Origin: Variovorax sp. TBS-050B
Lineage (GTDB): Bacteria > Pseudomonadota > Gammaproteobacteria > Burkholderiales > Burkholderiaceae_C
NCBI RefSeq assembly: GCF_029893635.1
Contig: NZ_JARXYR010000001.1
Coordinates: forward strand, 372,001 to 436,000
DNA: 64,000 bases
Reading direction: 5' to 3'
Part shown: one piece after another, positions 1 to 10,700 of the stretch
Layout: each line of letters starts with the position of its first letter
Numbering within the stretch: position 1 is the stretch's first letter
Position numbers and translations under genes: made by a program
Notes under the pieces: model-generated
What the model was told of the DNA's origin: nothing
What the model saw: the letters and a program-made list of their open reading frames with translations, nothing else
Databases searched by the model: none

Positions 1-2244
1 GACCCGAGCTTCGCGAGCGGCACCGGCGCCTTCGTCGGCGGTGCGAACAACATCGCCAACAGCGACGGGACCGCGAGCGCCACGGCCGCCAACCAGGCCA
101 ACGGCGCGGTGGCGATCGGCAACGGCAACAGCGCGATCGGCCAGGGCAGCGTGGCGCTGGGCAACGGCTCGGTCGCGGGTGCCGTGGGCAAGGCCGGCAA
201 CGTGGCGATCGGCGACGGCGCGACGGCGACCGCGAGCGCGGGCGACGTGGCACTGGGCTCGGGCTCCGTCACGGCGGCGGCCGTGGGGACGCCCGGCATC
301 ACGATCAACGGCAAGAACTTCGTGTTTCAGGGGACCGCGCCGACGAGCACCATCAGCGTCGGCGCGCCGGGCGCCGAGCGCACCATCACCAACGTGGCGG
401 CGGGCCGCATTGCGGGCGACTCGACCGATGCGATCAACGGCTCGCAGCTGTTCGCGGCCACGAGCGCGATCGAGAACCTCAGCACCGTCGTCGACGCCAA
501 CAAGATCAGCTACTACAGCGTCGCCTCCACGGGCGGAACCAACGAGAACAACGAAGGCGCGATCGGTGCCGATGCCATCGCGCTCGGCAAGAACGCGGGC
601 GCGAGCGGCGCGGCTTCGGTGGCGGTCGGCCTCGGGGCCACGGCCGCGACGGCCAACAGCGTGGCGCTCGGCGCGGGCTCGGCCACGGGCGCCGTCGTGA
701 ACACGCCGAGCGCCACGATCGACGGCAAGGTCTACAACTTCGCGGGCGCCGCGGCGGTGGGCACGGTCAGCGTCGGCACCGTGGGCGCGGAGCGCACCAT
801 CACGAACGTGGCGGCCGGCCAGATCTCGGGCAGCTCGACCGACGCGATCAACGGCTCCCAGCTGTTCGCCACCAACCAGTCGATCGAGAACCTCAGCTCC
901 ACGGTCGCCGCGAACCGGGTCAACTACTACAGCGTCAACTCCACCGGCGGCACGAACGAGGACAACAAGGGCGCGACCGGTCTCGACGCGATCGCCTCGG
1001 GCAAGAACGCCAGCGCCACCATCGACGGCGCCGTGGCCATCGGCGCGGGCGCGGTGTCCGACCGCGCGATCGCGCCCTCCACGGGCAACATCCCGGCCGG
1101 CAGCTCGATGATCAGCTACAACACCACGGACCGCACGCTGCTCGGCGCGCTGTCCGTCGGCAGCGCGACCACCTACCGGCAGATCACCAACGTGGCCGAC
1201 GGCACGCAGGCGCAGGACGCGGTGACGGTGCGGCAGCTCTCGGGCGCGCTGACCTCGTTCGCGGTCACGCCGACGCTGTACTTCCATGCCAACTCGGCCG
1301 CGGCCGATTCGCTCGCGATCGGCGCGGAGTCGGTGGCGGTGGGCCCGCAGACGGTGGTCAACGGCAACAACGGCGTGGGCATCGGCAACGGCGCGATCGT
1401 GCAGCAGAGCGCGCCCGGCGGCGTGGCGATCGGCCAGGGCGCGACCTCGCACCTGGCGGATGCCATCGCGCTCGGCACGCAGTCTTCCGCTGCCGCGGTG
1501 CAGGGCGTGGCCCTCGGCGCGGGCACCAGCGTGACGCAGGCCGGCGGCGTGGCGCTCGGCGCGGGCTCGGTGGCCTCCACGGCCGCCGGCGTGGCGGGCT
1601 ACGTGCCGCCGACCGCGACCGAGGCGCAGCGCATCGCGATCGGCGCCACCACCAGCACGCTGGCGGCGGTGTCGGTGGGCGACGCAGCCAATGGCCAGTT
1701 CCGCCAGATCACGGGCCTGGCCGCCGGCACGGCCGACAGCGATGCGGTCAACGTGTCGCAGCTGCGCGGCGTGCAGGGCGTGGTGGCGGTGATCGACCAG
1801 TCGACCATCAAGTACGACAGCAACCCGGACGGCACGGTCAACTACAACAGCGTGACGATGGGCGGCGGCAATGCCACCGGCCCGGTCGCCGTGCACAACG
1901 TGGCGCCCGGCGTGGCGGGCACCGACGCGGTGAACGTCAACCAGCTCAATGCGCTCGGCGGCAACCTCAACAACCGCATCGACGCGGTGAACAGCCGCAT
2001 CGACAGCGTCGAGAAGAACGCCTATGCGGGCGTGGCCGCGGCCATGGCGCTGCAGATGCCGGGCAGCTACGTGCCGGGCAAGACGGTGATGCGCATCGGC
2101 GCGGGCTCGTTCAAGGGCCAGACGGCGGTGGGCATCAGCTTCCGCCGCACGTCCGAGAACAACGCCTGGAGCATCACGGGCGGCGTGGCCACCAGCCGCG
2201 CGGGCGTGGGCGCCACCGTCGGCGCCGAATGGGTCTTCAACTGA
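1..2244 (+). CDS. Trimeric autotransporter adhesin (YadA family), 5' partial
   Basis: The reading frame is open from the first base, so the N-terminus (signal peptide and distal head) lies outside the window. What remains is 747 codons. The head contains many Hep_Hag-type repeats (AIGNGNSAIGQGSVALG and variants). Two stalk-neck units of the form ERTITNVAAG...STDAINGSQLFA are spaced about 414 bp apart, each followed by a YYSV-STGGTNE stretch, so the gene has an internal tandem duplication. A short coiled-coil stalk (NNRIDAVNSRIDSVEKNAYAG) leads into the C-terminal YadA membrane anchor ending in an aromatic residue plus Asn (EWVFN). By family, three subunits form one 12-strand outer membrane barrel that displays the fibre for adhesion to surfaces or cells. 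The next gene, an OmpA-type lipoprotein, starts 20 nt downstream and is probably co-transcribed. The family assignment is secure; the ligand is unknown. Confidence 0.93.
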   Translation, partial: DPSFASGTGAFVGGANNIANSDGTASATAANQANGAVAIGNGNSAIGQGSVALGNGSVAGAVGKAGNVAIGDGATATASAGDVALGSGSVTAAAVGTPGITINGKNFVFQGTAPTSTISVGAPGAERTITNVAAGRIAGDSTDAINGSQLFAATSAIENLSTVVDANKISYYSVASTGGTNENNEGAIGADAIALGKNAGASGAASVAVGLGATAATANSVALGAGSATGAVVNTPSATIDGKVYNFAGAAAVGTVSVGTVGAERTITNVAAGQISGSSTDAINGSQLFATNQSIENLSSTVAANRVNYYSVNSTGGTNEDNKGATGLDAIASGKNASATIDGAVAIGAGAVSDRAIAPSTGNIPAGSSMISYNTTDRTLLGALSVGSATTYRQITNVADGTQAQDAVTVRQLSGALTSFAVTPTLYFHANSAAADSLAIGAESVAVGPQTVVNGNNGVGIGNGAIVQQSAPGGVAIGQGATSHLADAIALGTQSSAAAVQGVALGAGTSVTQAGGVALGAGSVASTAAGVAGYVPPTATEAQRIAIGATTSTLAAVSVGDAANGQFRQITGLAAGTADSDAVNVSQLRGVQGVVAVIDQSTIKYDSNPDGTVNYNSVTMGGGNATGPVAVHNVAPGVAGTDAVNVNQLNALGGNLNNRIDAVNSRIDSVEKNAYAGVAAAMALQMPGSYVPGKTVMRIGAGSFKGQTAVGISFRRTSENNAWSITGGVATSRAGVGATVGAEWVFN

Positions 2245-2264
2245 GCGCGAGAGGGACGAACATC

Positions 2265-3167
2265 ATGACGAACGACGACAAGCTTCCACAGGTCCCGGCC
2301 CGCACCGCGCTTCGCGCCGCCCCGCTCGCCACGCTGTGCCTCGCGGCGCTGCTGGCCGCGGGCTGCGCCGCGCCGAGCCACACCATCACGCCGGAGATGC
2401 AGGCGCGGGCCGCCGCCGAGAACCCGGCGCCGCCGAAGGACGAGGACTTTCCCGCACCGGACACCGCCAAGTGGCAACAGGGCGCGTTCCCGAGCCTCGA
2501 GGCGCTGCGCAGCATGCGCACCGGCATGGGCAAGGACCAGGTGCGCCAGCTGCTGGGCTTTCCGCATTTCAGCGAAGGGCTCGGCGGCGTGCGCGAGTGG
2601 AACTACATCTTCCACTTCCGCACCGGCGCCGGCCCCGCTTACCTCACCTGCCAGTACATGGTGCGCTTCAACGCCGACGTGCTGACGAACGGGATGTACT
2701 GGAAGGGACCGGGCTGCGCGGAGCTGCTGCGGCCGGCGGCCGTCGCAGCACGGCAGGTGCCGCCCGCGGCGCCTGCCGCGGTGCCCGAGCGCACCACCCT
2801 CGGCGCGGACGGCCTGTTCCGCTTCGACGGCCGCACGCTGGCCGACCTGCTGCCCGAAGGCCGGCGCCGCCTCGATGCGCTCGCCGATCAGATCCAGCGC
2901 AGCGCGCGGCCGGTGAGCGCCGTCCGCATCACGGGCCACACCGACCGGCTCGGCAGCGCGGACTACAACCGCGCGCTGTCGCTCGCGCGCGCCGAGACCG
3001 TGCGCGACCACCTCGTGCGCAACGGCGTGCCAGCGCAGGCGCTGCAGGTCGAGGGCAAGGGCGAGACCGAACCCAAGGTCCAGTGCAGCCAGTCGCGGCG
3101 TGCCGAACTGATCGAATGCCTGGCGCCGAACCGCCGGGTCGAGATCGAGGTGGTCGCGGGCTCCTGA
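2265..3167 (+). CDS. Outer membrane lipoprotein with BamE/SmpA-like and OmpA-like domains
   Basis: A 300-residue protein. I chose the ATG at 2265 because GAGAGGGA lies just upstream and the signal sequence follows directly; an in-frame ATG at 2229 would overlap the adhesin gene. The signal ends in a lipobox LAAGC with the lipidated Cys at about residue 34. Residues about 75-140 (LEALRSMRTGMGKDQVRQLLG...EWNYIF) match the SmpA/OmlA/BamE fold. Residues about 185-295 form an OmpA C-terminal peptidoglycan-binding domain (ITGHTDRLGSADYNRALSLARA, then NRRVEIEV). Such a protein would sit on the inner leaflet of the outer membrane and clamp it to peptidoglycan. The tight linkage to a trimeric autotransporter suggests a role in stabilising or assembling that adhesin; this is inference (compare SadB-type accessory lipoproteins, which are not homologous as far as I can see). 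Confidence 0.88.
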   Translation: MTNDDKLPQVPARTALRAAPLATLCLAALLAAGCAAPSHTITPEMQARAAAENPAPPKDEDFPAPDTAKWQQGAFPSLEALRSMRTGMGKDQVRQLLGFPHFSEGLGGVREWNYIFHFRTGAGPAYLTCQYMVRFNADVLTNGMYWKGPGCAELLRPAAVAARQVPPAAPAAVPERTTLGADGLFRFDGRTLADLLPEGRRRLDALADQIQRSARPVSAVRITGHTDRLGSADYNRALSLARAETVRDHLVRNGVPAQALQVEGKGETEPKVQCSQSRRAELIECLAPNRRVEIEVVAGS

Positions 3168-3178
3168 GCGCGCGCGGC

Positions 3179-3421
3179 CTACGTCGCGAAGCCGTAGGCC
3201 GCCGCCCGCCGCAGCGCGAACTCGGCGATGTCGCGGTAGTAGGTCTGCTCCGGCCTGCGCCCCGCGGCGGCGCGCGCGTTGAAGTCGACCAGGAAATCGC
3301 GCGCCCACTCCTCGTAGAGCCGGTAGCGCTGCTGGCTGTCGCCGGGGTAGCGCCGGCGCACCAGCGCTTCGGTGATGTCGACGAGCGGCACGATCAGGTC
3401 GAACTCATGCCGCGACTGCAT
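3179..3421 (-). CDS. Small conserved-looking protein of unknown function (80 aa)
   Basis: The ATG at 3421 is preceded by GAAGGAAGAAG, a good ribosome binding site. The product is soluble and rich in Arg, Tyr and acidic residues, with no signal peptide or membrane segment (begins MQSRHEFDLIVPLVDITEA, ends AAAYGFAT). It lies 32 nt after the OmpA-barrel gene on the same strand and is the last gene of the surface-protein operon. I do not recognise a family. Its position suggests an accessory or regulatory role for the two large surface proteins, but nothing in the sequence shows what it does. The reading frame continues open upstream, but that part overlaps the barrel gene and looks non-coding. 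Confidence 0.6.
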   Translation of the reverse strand: MQSRHEFDLIVPLVDITEALVRRRYPGDSQQRYRLYEEWARDFLVDFNARAAAGRRPEQTYYRDIAEFALRRAAAYGFAT

Positions 3422-3453
3422 TGCTTCTTCCTTCACGTGCCCTGCTCCGTCGT

Positions 3454-6400
3454 TCAGAACTTGCCGAGCACGTTGAGGAACCAGCCCTTGCTGCGGTAGC
3501 TCATGTCGGTGAGGTTGTCGGAGTAGTCGGTGAAGTTGTAGCCGACGCCGACCTTCAGGTTCTCGTTGACGTGGTAGTACGCCGCGGTCAGGAAGCCGCT
3601 CTTGCGGTCCTTGAGCTCCCGGGCGCGCAGGGAGCGCCACTCGACCATCCAGTCCCAGTTGCGCACCAGCTTCCAGTCGACGCGCAGCACCGCGAGCTCG
3701 GCCGAGCTCTTGAACCAGGGCGCCGAGTTGTCGCGGCTGGGCCGCAGCTCGCCGCGGCGCCAGGCGTACTTGCCGCCGACGGTCCAGCGCTCGTTGATGT
3801 CGTAGGTGGCGTCGATCGCGAACACGTGGCTGCGCTGCTGGTAGTCGATGCCGGTGGTCGAGACGGTGCCGAGGCCCGAGTCGAGCGCGCCGGCCGAGAC
3901 CACCTGCCCCGGCGACGAGAGGTCGTAGAGATAGGTGTACTTGAACAGCAGGTTGAGCCTGTCGTCGAGCGCCGGGCGCAGCGCGTAGCCGATCATCGCC
4001 TCGGTGTACTTGGCCGCGGCGAGCGCGCCGCTCGTGCTGTCGCTGTCGGCCCAGTTGAACTTGCCGATCCAGCGCGCGTCGTCGTTCACCTTCCAGCTGA
4101 ACGAGTTCTTCACCAGCCAGCTCTTGCGCGACTCGGCCGCGGTGCGGTCGCGGCGGTATTCGAGGCCGCCGCTGTACTTGAGGCGCTCGCTCGAATAGCC
4201 CGCGCTCAAGGCCACGGCCTCGCGCCGCGTGGCGCCCAGGGTTTCGGCACCGACCCAGCCGTTCTCGAAGTTGACGCCGAAGGTCCAGTGCGCATCGGGC
4301 GCGTACTGCACGCCGTAGGCATGCGTGAGGCCCGGCTGCGTGCCGGTGGCATGGCGGTGCTCGGTGAACAGCGTGAGCCCGTCGCCCACGCGCGAGCGCA
4401 CGCCGGTCACGAGGCTGCCGCCGCGGCCGATCAGGTTCTCGTCGGTGCGGCCTGTGTCAGCCACGTAGGTCAGGTAGAGGTTCGAACGGTCGTCGTACTG
4501 GTAGTCGACGCCGGCCTTGCCCGCGAGCCCGCCGTCGCCGGTCGAGAGTTCGCCGCGCAGCGCGAGCTTGTCGTTCACGCGGTACTTGCCGCCGAAGCCG
4601 AGCCGGTCGTTGTCGAGCCGCGTGCCGGTGCGCCGCAGCGTCTTCTGCGCGAAGCCGTAGAGGCTCCAGCGGTCGCTGCCGGTGTATTCCAGCTGCACCG
4701 CGGCATCGGCGCGCTCGCCCGAGACCGCCTGCGTGGTCGGCAGCGAGGGGCTGGTGATGAGCCGGTCGCCGGTCTTGTCGTCGTAGCGGACCCCGAGGCC
4801 CAGCTTCCAGTCGGGCGACAGCGCAAGGCTGTACTGCGCATCGAGCACGCTGCTGTTGTAGCCGTCCTGCTCGTCGCGCCGGTCGGCCTTCAGGCGCAGC
4901 TCGCCGTTCTCGCCCTTCTCGCCGAAGGGCACGGCGGCGGAGACGCCGGCCTGCCGCGTGGCATTGCTCGCGTACTGTCCGGGCGCCGAGAAGCCCGCAT
5001 CGCGCGACTGCGCATAGGCGCTGACGCGACCGCCGCCGCGGATCTCGTAGTCGGCCAGGTCCACCTGGCCTTCGAGCCGCCAGGCGTTGGCGTTGCCGGT
5101 GGGCCCGTTGCCGAGCAGCCCGCCGTTGCCGAGGCCGCTGCTGCGTCCGGTGAAGCTGAAGCCGCCGTCGAGCGAGTCGTACTGGCCCGTGCCCGGCCCC
5201 TTGCTGCGCGCGAACTCGCCCTTGAGGTAGGTGGTCTCGGTCTTGCGCAGCGTGAGGTCCACGCCCGCGAGCCGCTGGTCGCCGCCGATCTGGTCCTGGC
5301 GCGAGGCGGTCACGCCCACGCCGACGTGGTCGTTGGCCCACCAAGAGACGCGGCCGCCCACGGCCAGCGTGTCGAGCGAGCTCGCGATCGGCGTGTACTC
5401 GTAGTCGACCACCAGGTAGGTCGGCATGCCGGTGAAGCCGCCCGCGCGCACCAGCGAGCCGTCGTCCGAGAGGCTGGGCAGCGGCGCCGACAGCAGCATC
5501 CGGCCCTGCAGGTAGTCGATCTCGTAGTCGGAGCTCGGCACGAGCTGCGTGCGCTTGAGCACGAAGCCGGAGTCGCGGTCGCGGATCTCGATCGAGACGC
5601 GCTCGGCGCCGCGCGTGATGTCCTGGTTGCGCAGGTAGTAGAGCGAGCCGCCGGTGCCGCGGAATTCCTCGCGCGCCGCGAGCGTGCCCGGCTCGGCCGC
5701 GAAGGCGTCGATCTTCAGGCGCGCCTCGCCGAAGGCGGTCGATTCGTCGCCGAGGTAGCGGCCGTGGAAGCCGTAGAGCCCGCGGCTCACGCGCGTGAGC
5801 TCGGTGTCGCCGAAGTTGAGCTTGAAGTTGCCCCACATCGCATGCGAGCGGCCGTCGTCCACGCGCAGGTAGAAGCGGCCCTGCGTGGGTGCGTCCTCGA
5901 TGGTGGTGGAGTCGTCGCCGAAGGTGCTCCACGAATCCTCGGGATCGAAGCGGCGGAACAGCGAGGTCGGGTCCTTGCGGTCGAGGTTGCGGAACAGGTC
6001 CTTGAGCGGGCGTTCCTCGGTGTCCACGCTCGCGGTCAGGGTCCAGCGGTCGTCGAGCTGGCCCTTGGCATAGCCCGCGATGCGGCCTTCGCTCCAGCCG
6101 CCGCCGCCGTAGCGGTTCTTGTCGTTGGTCATGATCGCGGCCGGGCCGCTCACGCTGTTGCTGCCCACCGTGAGGTCGGCCTGGCCGACGAAGAACCAGT
6201 CGCTGGTCGGCAGGTCGAAGTCGCGCCGGTAGGCGCGCGTGGCGCCCTGCGCGTCGGTGACCGCGATCTCGCCGGTCTGCACGCGGCGCGGCACGAGCTG
6301 CTGGAACACGAAGCGGCCGTTGTCGTCCACCGGCACCGCGAAGCCGAGCGCGCGCACCTTCTCGCCGGGGCGGATCGCCGCGCCGCTCGCGGTGACCGTG

Positions 6401-7770
6401 CCGGCCGGCAGTGGAATGTTCGCGATCGCGACGTTGTTCTGGCCGTAGCCGCGCAGCAGCTCGCGCGCCGGGTCGGGCGGCGTGCCCTTCTCGGGCGCAT
6501 GGCGTTCGGCGAGGCTCAGCGAGAAGTCGTCGGTCTCGTCGAAGCGGCCCTGGCGGTCGTAGACGCGCAGGCGCCAGTAGAGCTTGCCGCCCATGCCGTC
6601 CCCCAGGCGCTCGAGCAGCCCGGCGGGCACCTGCCAGTCGCCGCGCAGTTCGGTGTCGAGCGGCAGCGTGGCGAGCAGGCGGCGCTGCATCACGTCGTTG
6701 GCGCTGTAGATGCGCAGCTCGGCCTTGGCGGTGAACAGCAGGTAGTTGCTGTAGCCCGCGAAGCGCACCGTGTCGCCGGGCACCACGGTGGTGGGCCAGG
6801 CCGAGGCGGAAAGGCGCCGCGGCGCCGAGAGGTTGTCGTACTGCAGGCGCAGCTGGTTGCGTTCGAGCTGCACGTCCACGCAGCGCTGGCGGTCGGCGCT
6901 GGTGGCGCCCTCGCCCGCGGCGCCGCCCTTGGCATCGAGCAGCTGGCCGTCCACGCTCAGGCGCAGCGGCGCGTCGTCGGTGCCGAAGGCGGTGAAGCTG
7001 CGGCAGATGCCGGGGTCGGCAGGCGCGGGTGCGCCGGCCGCCACGGCGGGCGCCGCATCGGTCCAGTACACGCGCACCTCGACGCGGCGGTTCGCGGGCC
7101 AGTTGATCGGATCGGTGGCCGGCGTGGCCACCGGCGCGTCGGGGCCGCGCGAGCTGGCCGCGGCGGCCGATGCTGGCAGGCCCAGGCGCTGCGTGAGGTA
7201 GCGCGCCACCTGCTGCGCACGCGCGAGGCCGAGCGCATGGTTGTCGGCGAAGCGCTCGCGCGACTTCGCGCTCAGCGGCTGCATGTCGGTGTGGCCGACG
7301 ATCTCGAAGCGCAGATGGCTGCGCCCGCGGACCTGTTCGGCGATGCGGTCGAGCTGCGCGCGGTCGGCCTGCCCGAGCAGGTCCGAGCCGGAGGCGAACT
7401 GCGGCGTCTCGCTGGCGCTGCGCTCCACGGGCGCCGATGGCGCAGCGGCCGGCAGCGGCGCGGCGGTCGCGCTCTGGCGGGCATCGCCGAGCACGAAGGT
7501 CGCCTTCGGCAGCTCGCGCTCGCTGCTGCGCGGCAACTGCTGCTGCACGCCGCCGGGCTCGACGGCGCGCGGGTCGGCCGCGGCGCGGTCGAGCATGCGG
7601 CCGCGAACGGCACTCTCCTGGGCGGCTGCAAGGCCCATGGTCATGCAGGCGGCGGTGACCGCGCCCGCGAGGGCAATGCGCTTCGGTAGCTTTCTCATGT
7701 CGGCTCGCAGGAAGGTCTTCTTCTTCGTGGTCGGGGGATGGGGCATGGCGTTCACTCGTGCGCGCGTCAT
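3454..7770 (-). CDS. Giant outer membrane protein: OmpA-like domain plus large C-terminal beta-barrel
   Basis: 1438 residues. The start at 7770 overlaps the upstream stop as ATGA and has GGAGGTGA six bases before it, so translation is coupled. An alternative Met 24 codons later begins a neater signal peptide (MRKLPKRIALAGAVTAACMT) but lacks a Shine-Dalgarno sequence. After the signal comes an OmpA C-terminal-like region at residues about 125-235 (FEIVGHTDMQPLSAKSRERFADNHALGLARA...NRRVEVRV). Next is an extracytoplasmic beta-rich part with a plug-like or strand-rich segment. The long C-terminal region has alternating aromatic strands of an outer membrane barrel and ends in Phe (GWFLNVLGKF). An internal OmpA domain at the N-terminus is unusual for a barrel this large. 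Its obligate neighbour is the giant DUF11 protein, so it may anchor or export that protein; this is inference. The exact barrel boundaries cannot be set by eye. Confidence 0.82.
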   Translation of the reverse strand: MTRARVNAMPHPPTTKKKTFLRADMRKLPKRIALAGAVTAACMTMGLAAAQESAVRGRMLDRAAADPRAVEPGGVQQQLPRSSERELPKATFVLGDARQSATAAPLPAAAPSAPVERSASETPQFASGSDLLGQADRAQLDRIAEQVRGRSHLRFEIVGHTDMQPLSAKSRERFADNHALGLARAQQVARYLTQRLGLPASAAAASSRGPDAPVATPATDPINWPANRRVEVRVYWTDAAPAVAAGAPAPADPGICRSFTAFGTDDAPLRLSVDGQLLDAKGGAAGEGATSADRQRCVDVQLERNQLRLQYDNLSAPRRLSASAWPTTVVPGDTVRFAGYSNYLLFTAKAELRIYSANDVMQRRLLATLPLDTELRGDWQVPAGLLERLGDGMGGKLYWRLRVYDRQGRFDETDDFSLSLAERHAPEKGTPPDPARELLRGYGQNNVAIANIPLPAGTVTASGAAIRPGEKVRALGFAVPVDDNGRFVFQQLVPRRVQTGEIAVTDAQGATRAYRRDFDLPTSDWFFVGQADLTVGSNSVSGPAAIMTNDKNRYGGGGWSEGRIAGYAKGQLDDRWTLTASVDTEERPLKDLFRNLDRKDPTSLFRRFDPEDSWSTFGDDSTTIEDAPTQGRFYLRVDDGRSHAMWGNFKLNFGDTELTRVSRGLYGFHGRYLGDESTAFGEARLKIDAFAAEPGTLAAREEFRGTGGSLYYLRNQDITRGAERVSIEIRDRDSGFVLKRTQLVPSSDYEIDYLQGRMLLSAPLPSLSDDGSLVRAGGFTGMPTYLVVDYEYTPIASSLDTLAVGGRVSWWANDHVGVGVTASRQDQIGGDQRLAGVDLTLRKTETTYLKGEFARSKGPGTGQYDSLDGGFSFTGRSSGLGNGGLLGNGPTGNANAWRLEGQVDLADYEIRGGGRVSAYAQSRDAGFSAPGQYASNATRQAGVSAAVPFGEKGENGELRLKADRRDEQDGYNSSVLDAQYSLALSPDWKLGLGVRYDDKTGDRLITSPSLPTTQAVSGERADAAVQLEYTGSDRWSLYGFAQKTLRRTGTRLDNDRLGFGGKYRVNDKLALRGELSTGDGGLAGKAGVDYQYDDRSNLYLTYVADTGRTDENLIGRGGSLVTGVRSRVGDGLTLFTEHRHATGTQPGLTHAYGVQYAPDAHWTFGVNFENGWVGAETLGATRREAVALSAGYSSERLKYSGGLEYRRDRTAAESRKSWLVKNSFSWKVNDDARWIGKFNWADSDSTSGALAAAKYTEAMIGYALRPALDDRLNLLFKYTYLYDLSSPGQVVSAGALDSGLGTVSTTGIDYQQRSHVFAIDATYDINERWTVGGKYAWRRGELRPSRDNSAPWFKSSAELAVLRVDWKLVRNWDWMVEWRSLRARELKDRKSGFLTAAYYHVNENLKVGVGYNFTDYSDNLTDMSYRSKGWFLNVLGKF

Positions 7771-10700
7771 GGCTTCACCTCCGCGTGGGCGGGCACCTGC
7801 TCGACCTCGATGTCGAGGTTGAAGAGCGGCGGCTCCTTCTGCTGCGCGCGCTGCGCGCCGAGCTGCTTCCAGCGCGCGAGCACCGCCTGCTTCACCGCGT
7901 CGGTGCGCTGGCCGGCGAGCGCTTCAGGCTCGCCGGGCGCGGCGCGGTAGGCCAGGCGCAGCACCGAGGTCTTCTCGGCCAGCACCGCGACCGTGCGGTC
8001 GAGTTCGGGCACGAAGCCGGCGCGCAGCTGGGCGCTGCCGTCCTCGAAGGCCGCGCCCTGCAGCGCGAGCCGCACCACGCGGTGCACCGTGGCGCCGAAG
8101 TTCATCTTCAGCACCTTGCCGCGCGTGGCGCGCTCGGCCGCCGGGTTCTCGCTGGTGGTGCGGTAGCCCGAGGGCAGCGTGCGCTCGTCGAGCTTGAGCA
8201 CCAGGTTGCTGCCCGTGCCCTCCTTCGGGATCGCGGCGCAGGCGATGTGGTAGCGGCCCTCGGCATCGGTCGTGACCAGCACGCCGTTGACCGTGGCGAT
8301 GCGCACGTTCGCGAGGCCGGGCTCGCCCTCGTCCTGGTAGCCGTTGGCGTTCCTGTCGTCGTAGACCTTGCCGATCACATCGGTGCAGTCGAACAGCGCA
8401 TCGGGCACCACGCGCACCGTGGCGGTGGCGAGGTTCGACAGCACGCGGCCGCCCACGCCCTGCGTGGCGATGACCTGGTTGACGAACTCGCCCTCGCCCA
8501 CGCCGACGCCCACGCCCGCGACCATCAGGTATTCCTTGGTCTCGTTGGGCGCGAAGTTCTGGCCCGGCACCACGAGCTGGCGCCCGTTGACCTGCGGCAC
8601 CACCGGCAGCGCGACGCCGCCGGGCAGCGTGCGCACCGTGAGCGAGCCCTGCACGTAGCGGAAGCCCGGCGGCAGCGTGTCGACCACGGCCACGCCCGGC
8701 ACCGTGTTGCCGCGCGTGTTGCGCGCCGTGATGCGGTACGGCAGCAGCTCGCCCTTCTTCACGGTGAGCTTCGAGGTGGTCTTGCGCAGCTCGATCAGCG
8801 TGGCGTCCGCGGGGTCGAGCGGGATGTTGTTCGCCACCACGTGCTGGCCGCCGCCGCCCGGCATCTGGAACGCCAGGTAGTAGCCGGCGCCGGGCACCAG
8901 GCCCGCACCGGGGCTCACCACGCAGGGGTTGGTCTGCGCGGGCGCCGGGCCGCTGGGCGGCGCCGAGCAGGCCTGCGTGCCGAGGGCACCGGCCGCGGCC
9001 GGGTACATCGACGAGGGCAGGTAGCTGCCCGGCGGCGTGACGACGATGCGGTACTCGCCCGCCGGTGCGCCCGGCAGCACGAAGAAGTCGTAGTAGCCGG
9101 CGGGGCCGGTGGTGTAGCTGTCGCGCCGGTCGAGCAGGTGCTCGGCCGGGTCGAAGCCGGGCGGGCCCACGAGGCGCACCACGGCGCCGGGCACCGGCGT
9201 CCCGCTCACGCTGTCGTAGACCACGCCGCCCGGGTCGTAGGGCAGGTCCTGGCGCTGCACGTTGGCGCCCGGCGTCACGCGCACCTTGATCGAGAAGCGC
9301 GGGTCGCTCGCGGCCGGCGTCGGGTACGGGCCGCCGCTGCCGTTCTGCGCCGGGTCGGTGGGCCACACGCCGCCGACGGTGCGGCCGTCGGGCGAGCGGA
9401 AGCGCACGCGGTACTCGCCCGGCGTGAGGTCGCCGAAGCGATAGCTGCCGTCGGCATTGGTGGTCACGGTGTAGAGCACGGTGGCCGCGGTCTCCGAACA
9501 GGCGTTGCCGCCGTCGGCGCAGCGCAGCAGCTCCACCGTCCAGCCTTCGCCCTGGCCTTCGCCCGATTCGCGGCTGCGGTTGTGGTTCTGGTCGAACCAC
9601 ACGGTGCCCGTGAGCGACGCCGGCAGGTTGTTGTGCTCGTTGAAGTCGTAGCCGGTGCCGCTGGTGTTGAGCCCGGTGAAGTTCACGCGGATCTGGTTCG
9701 TGCCCTGCGCGGTGCCGCCGAGCGTGCCGGGGATCGCGATGCCTTCGTCGTAGCCGCTCGGCTGCGTCTCGGTGATCGTGTAGCCGTTGCTGTCGGGCAG
9801 CGGCAGGCCGGGCAGCTCGTAGCGGCCGTCGGGGCCGGTCACGGCGGTGCGCGTGACCGGGTTGCCCGCGGCGTCGGTGCCGGTGAGCGTGAGGGTCACG
9901 CCCGCGATCGGCAGGTCCTGCGGTTCGCGCGTGCCGTTGCGGTTGGCGTCGTTGTAGACGCTGCCCGCGAGCGATGCGCCGCGTTCGCCGAAGTTGTAGT
10001 CCTCGCCGTTGCCGCCGCGGTAGGCGATGGCCGAGAGCACGTCGTTGCCGAGCGTGCCGCTCCGCGTGCCGTCGAGCGTGCCCACGGCGTCGAGGCCGTC
10101 GGCGTAGGTCACGGGCTGCGTCTCGCGCAGCGTGTAGCCGCTCGCGTCGGCCGGCAGCAGGCCGGTGAAGACATAGCGGCCGTTGGCGTCCGTGGTCGCG
10201 GTGGTATTCACCGTGAGCCCGCTGGCCGAGCGGCCGGTGAGCGTGACCGTCACGCCCGGAATGCCGGGCTCGCCGGGCTGGCGGATGCCGTCGTTGTTGC
10301 TGTCGACGTAGACCCAGCCGGCGATCTGGCCGCCGCGCTCGCCGAAGTTGTAGTCGATGCCGGCTTCTTCGGAGGCGAGCACGAGTCCGCCGAAGCGGTC
10401 GTTCACGCTGCCCGGGTTGACGCTGCCGCGCGGCGCGCCGCCCACGGTGCCGAGCGACTCGGGGCCGTCGGCCACGCCGTCGGGCTGCGTCTCGTCGATC
10501 TGGTAGCTGCCGGGCAGCAGCTTGTCGACGATGTAGCGGCCGTCGGCGCCGGCCTGCACGGTCTGCGTGACCGGGTTGCCGAGGAAGTCGGTGCCGCTCA
10601 CGCGCACCGTGGTGCCCGCGATGCCGGGCTCGGCGCTGTCGCGCGTGCCGTTGGACGGTGCGACGTCCGCATAGACGTAGCCCGACACGCTCGCCGGCCG

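Noticed and set aside
3421..7689. 1422-codon open frame on the plus strand opposite the OmpA-barrel gene
   Set aside because: Translation is Arg/Ala/Val-rich with no domain; it mirrors the GC-rich third positions of the minus-strand gene, which has a signal peptide, OmpA motif and barrel end.
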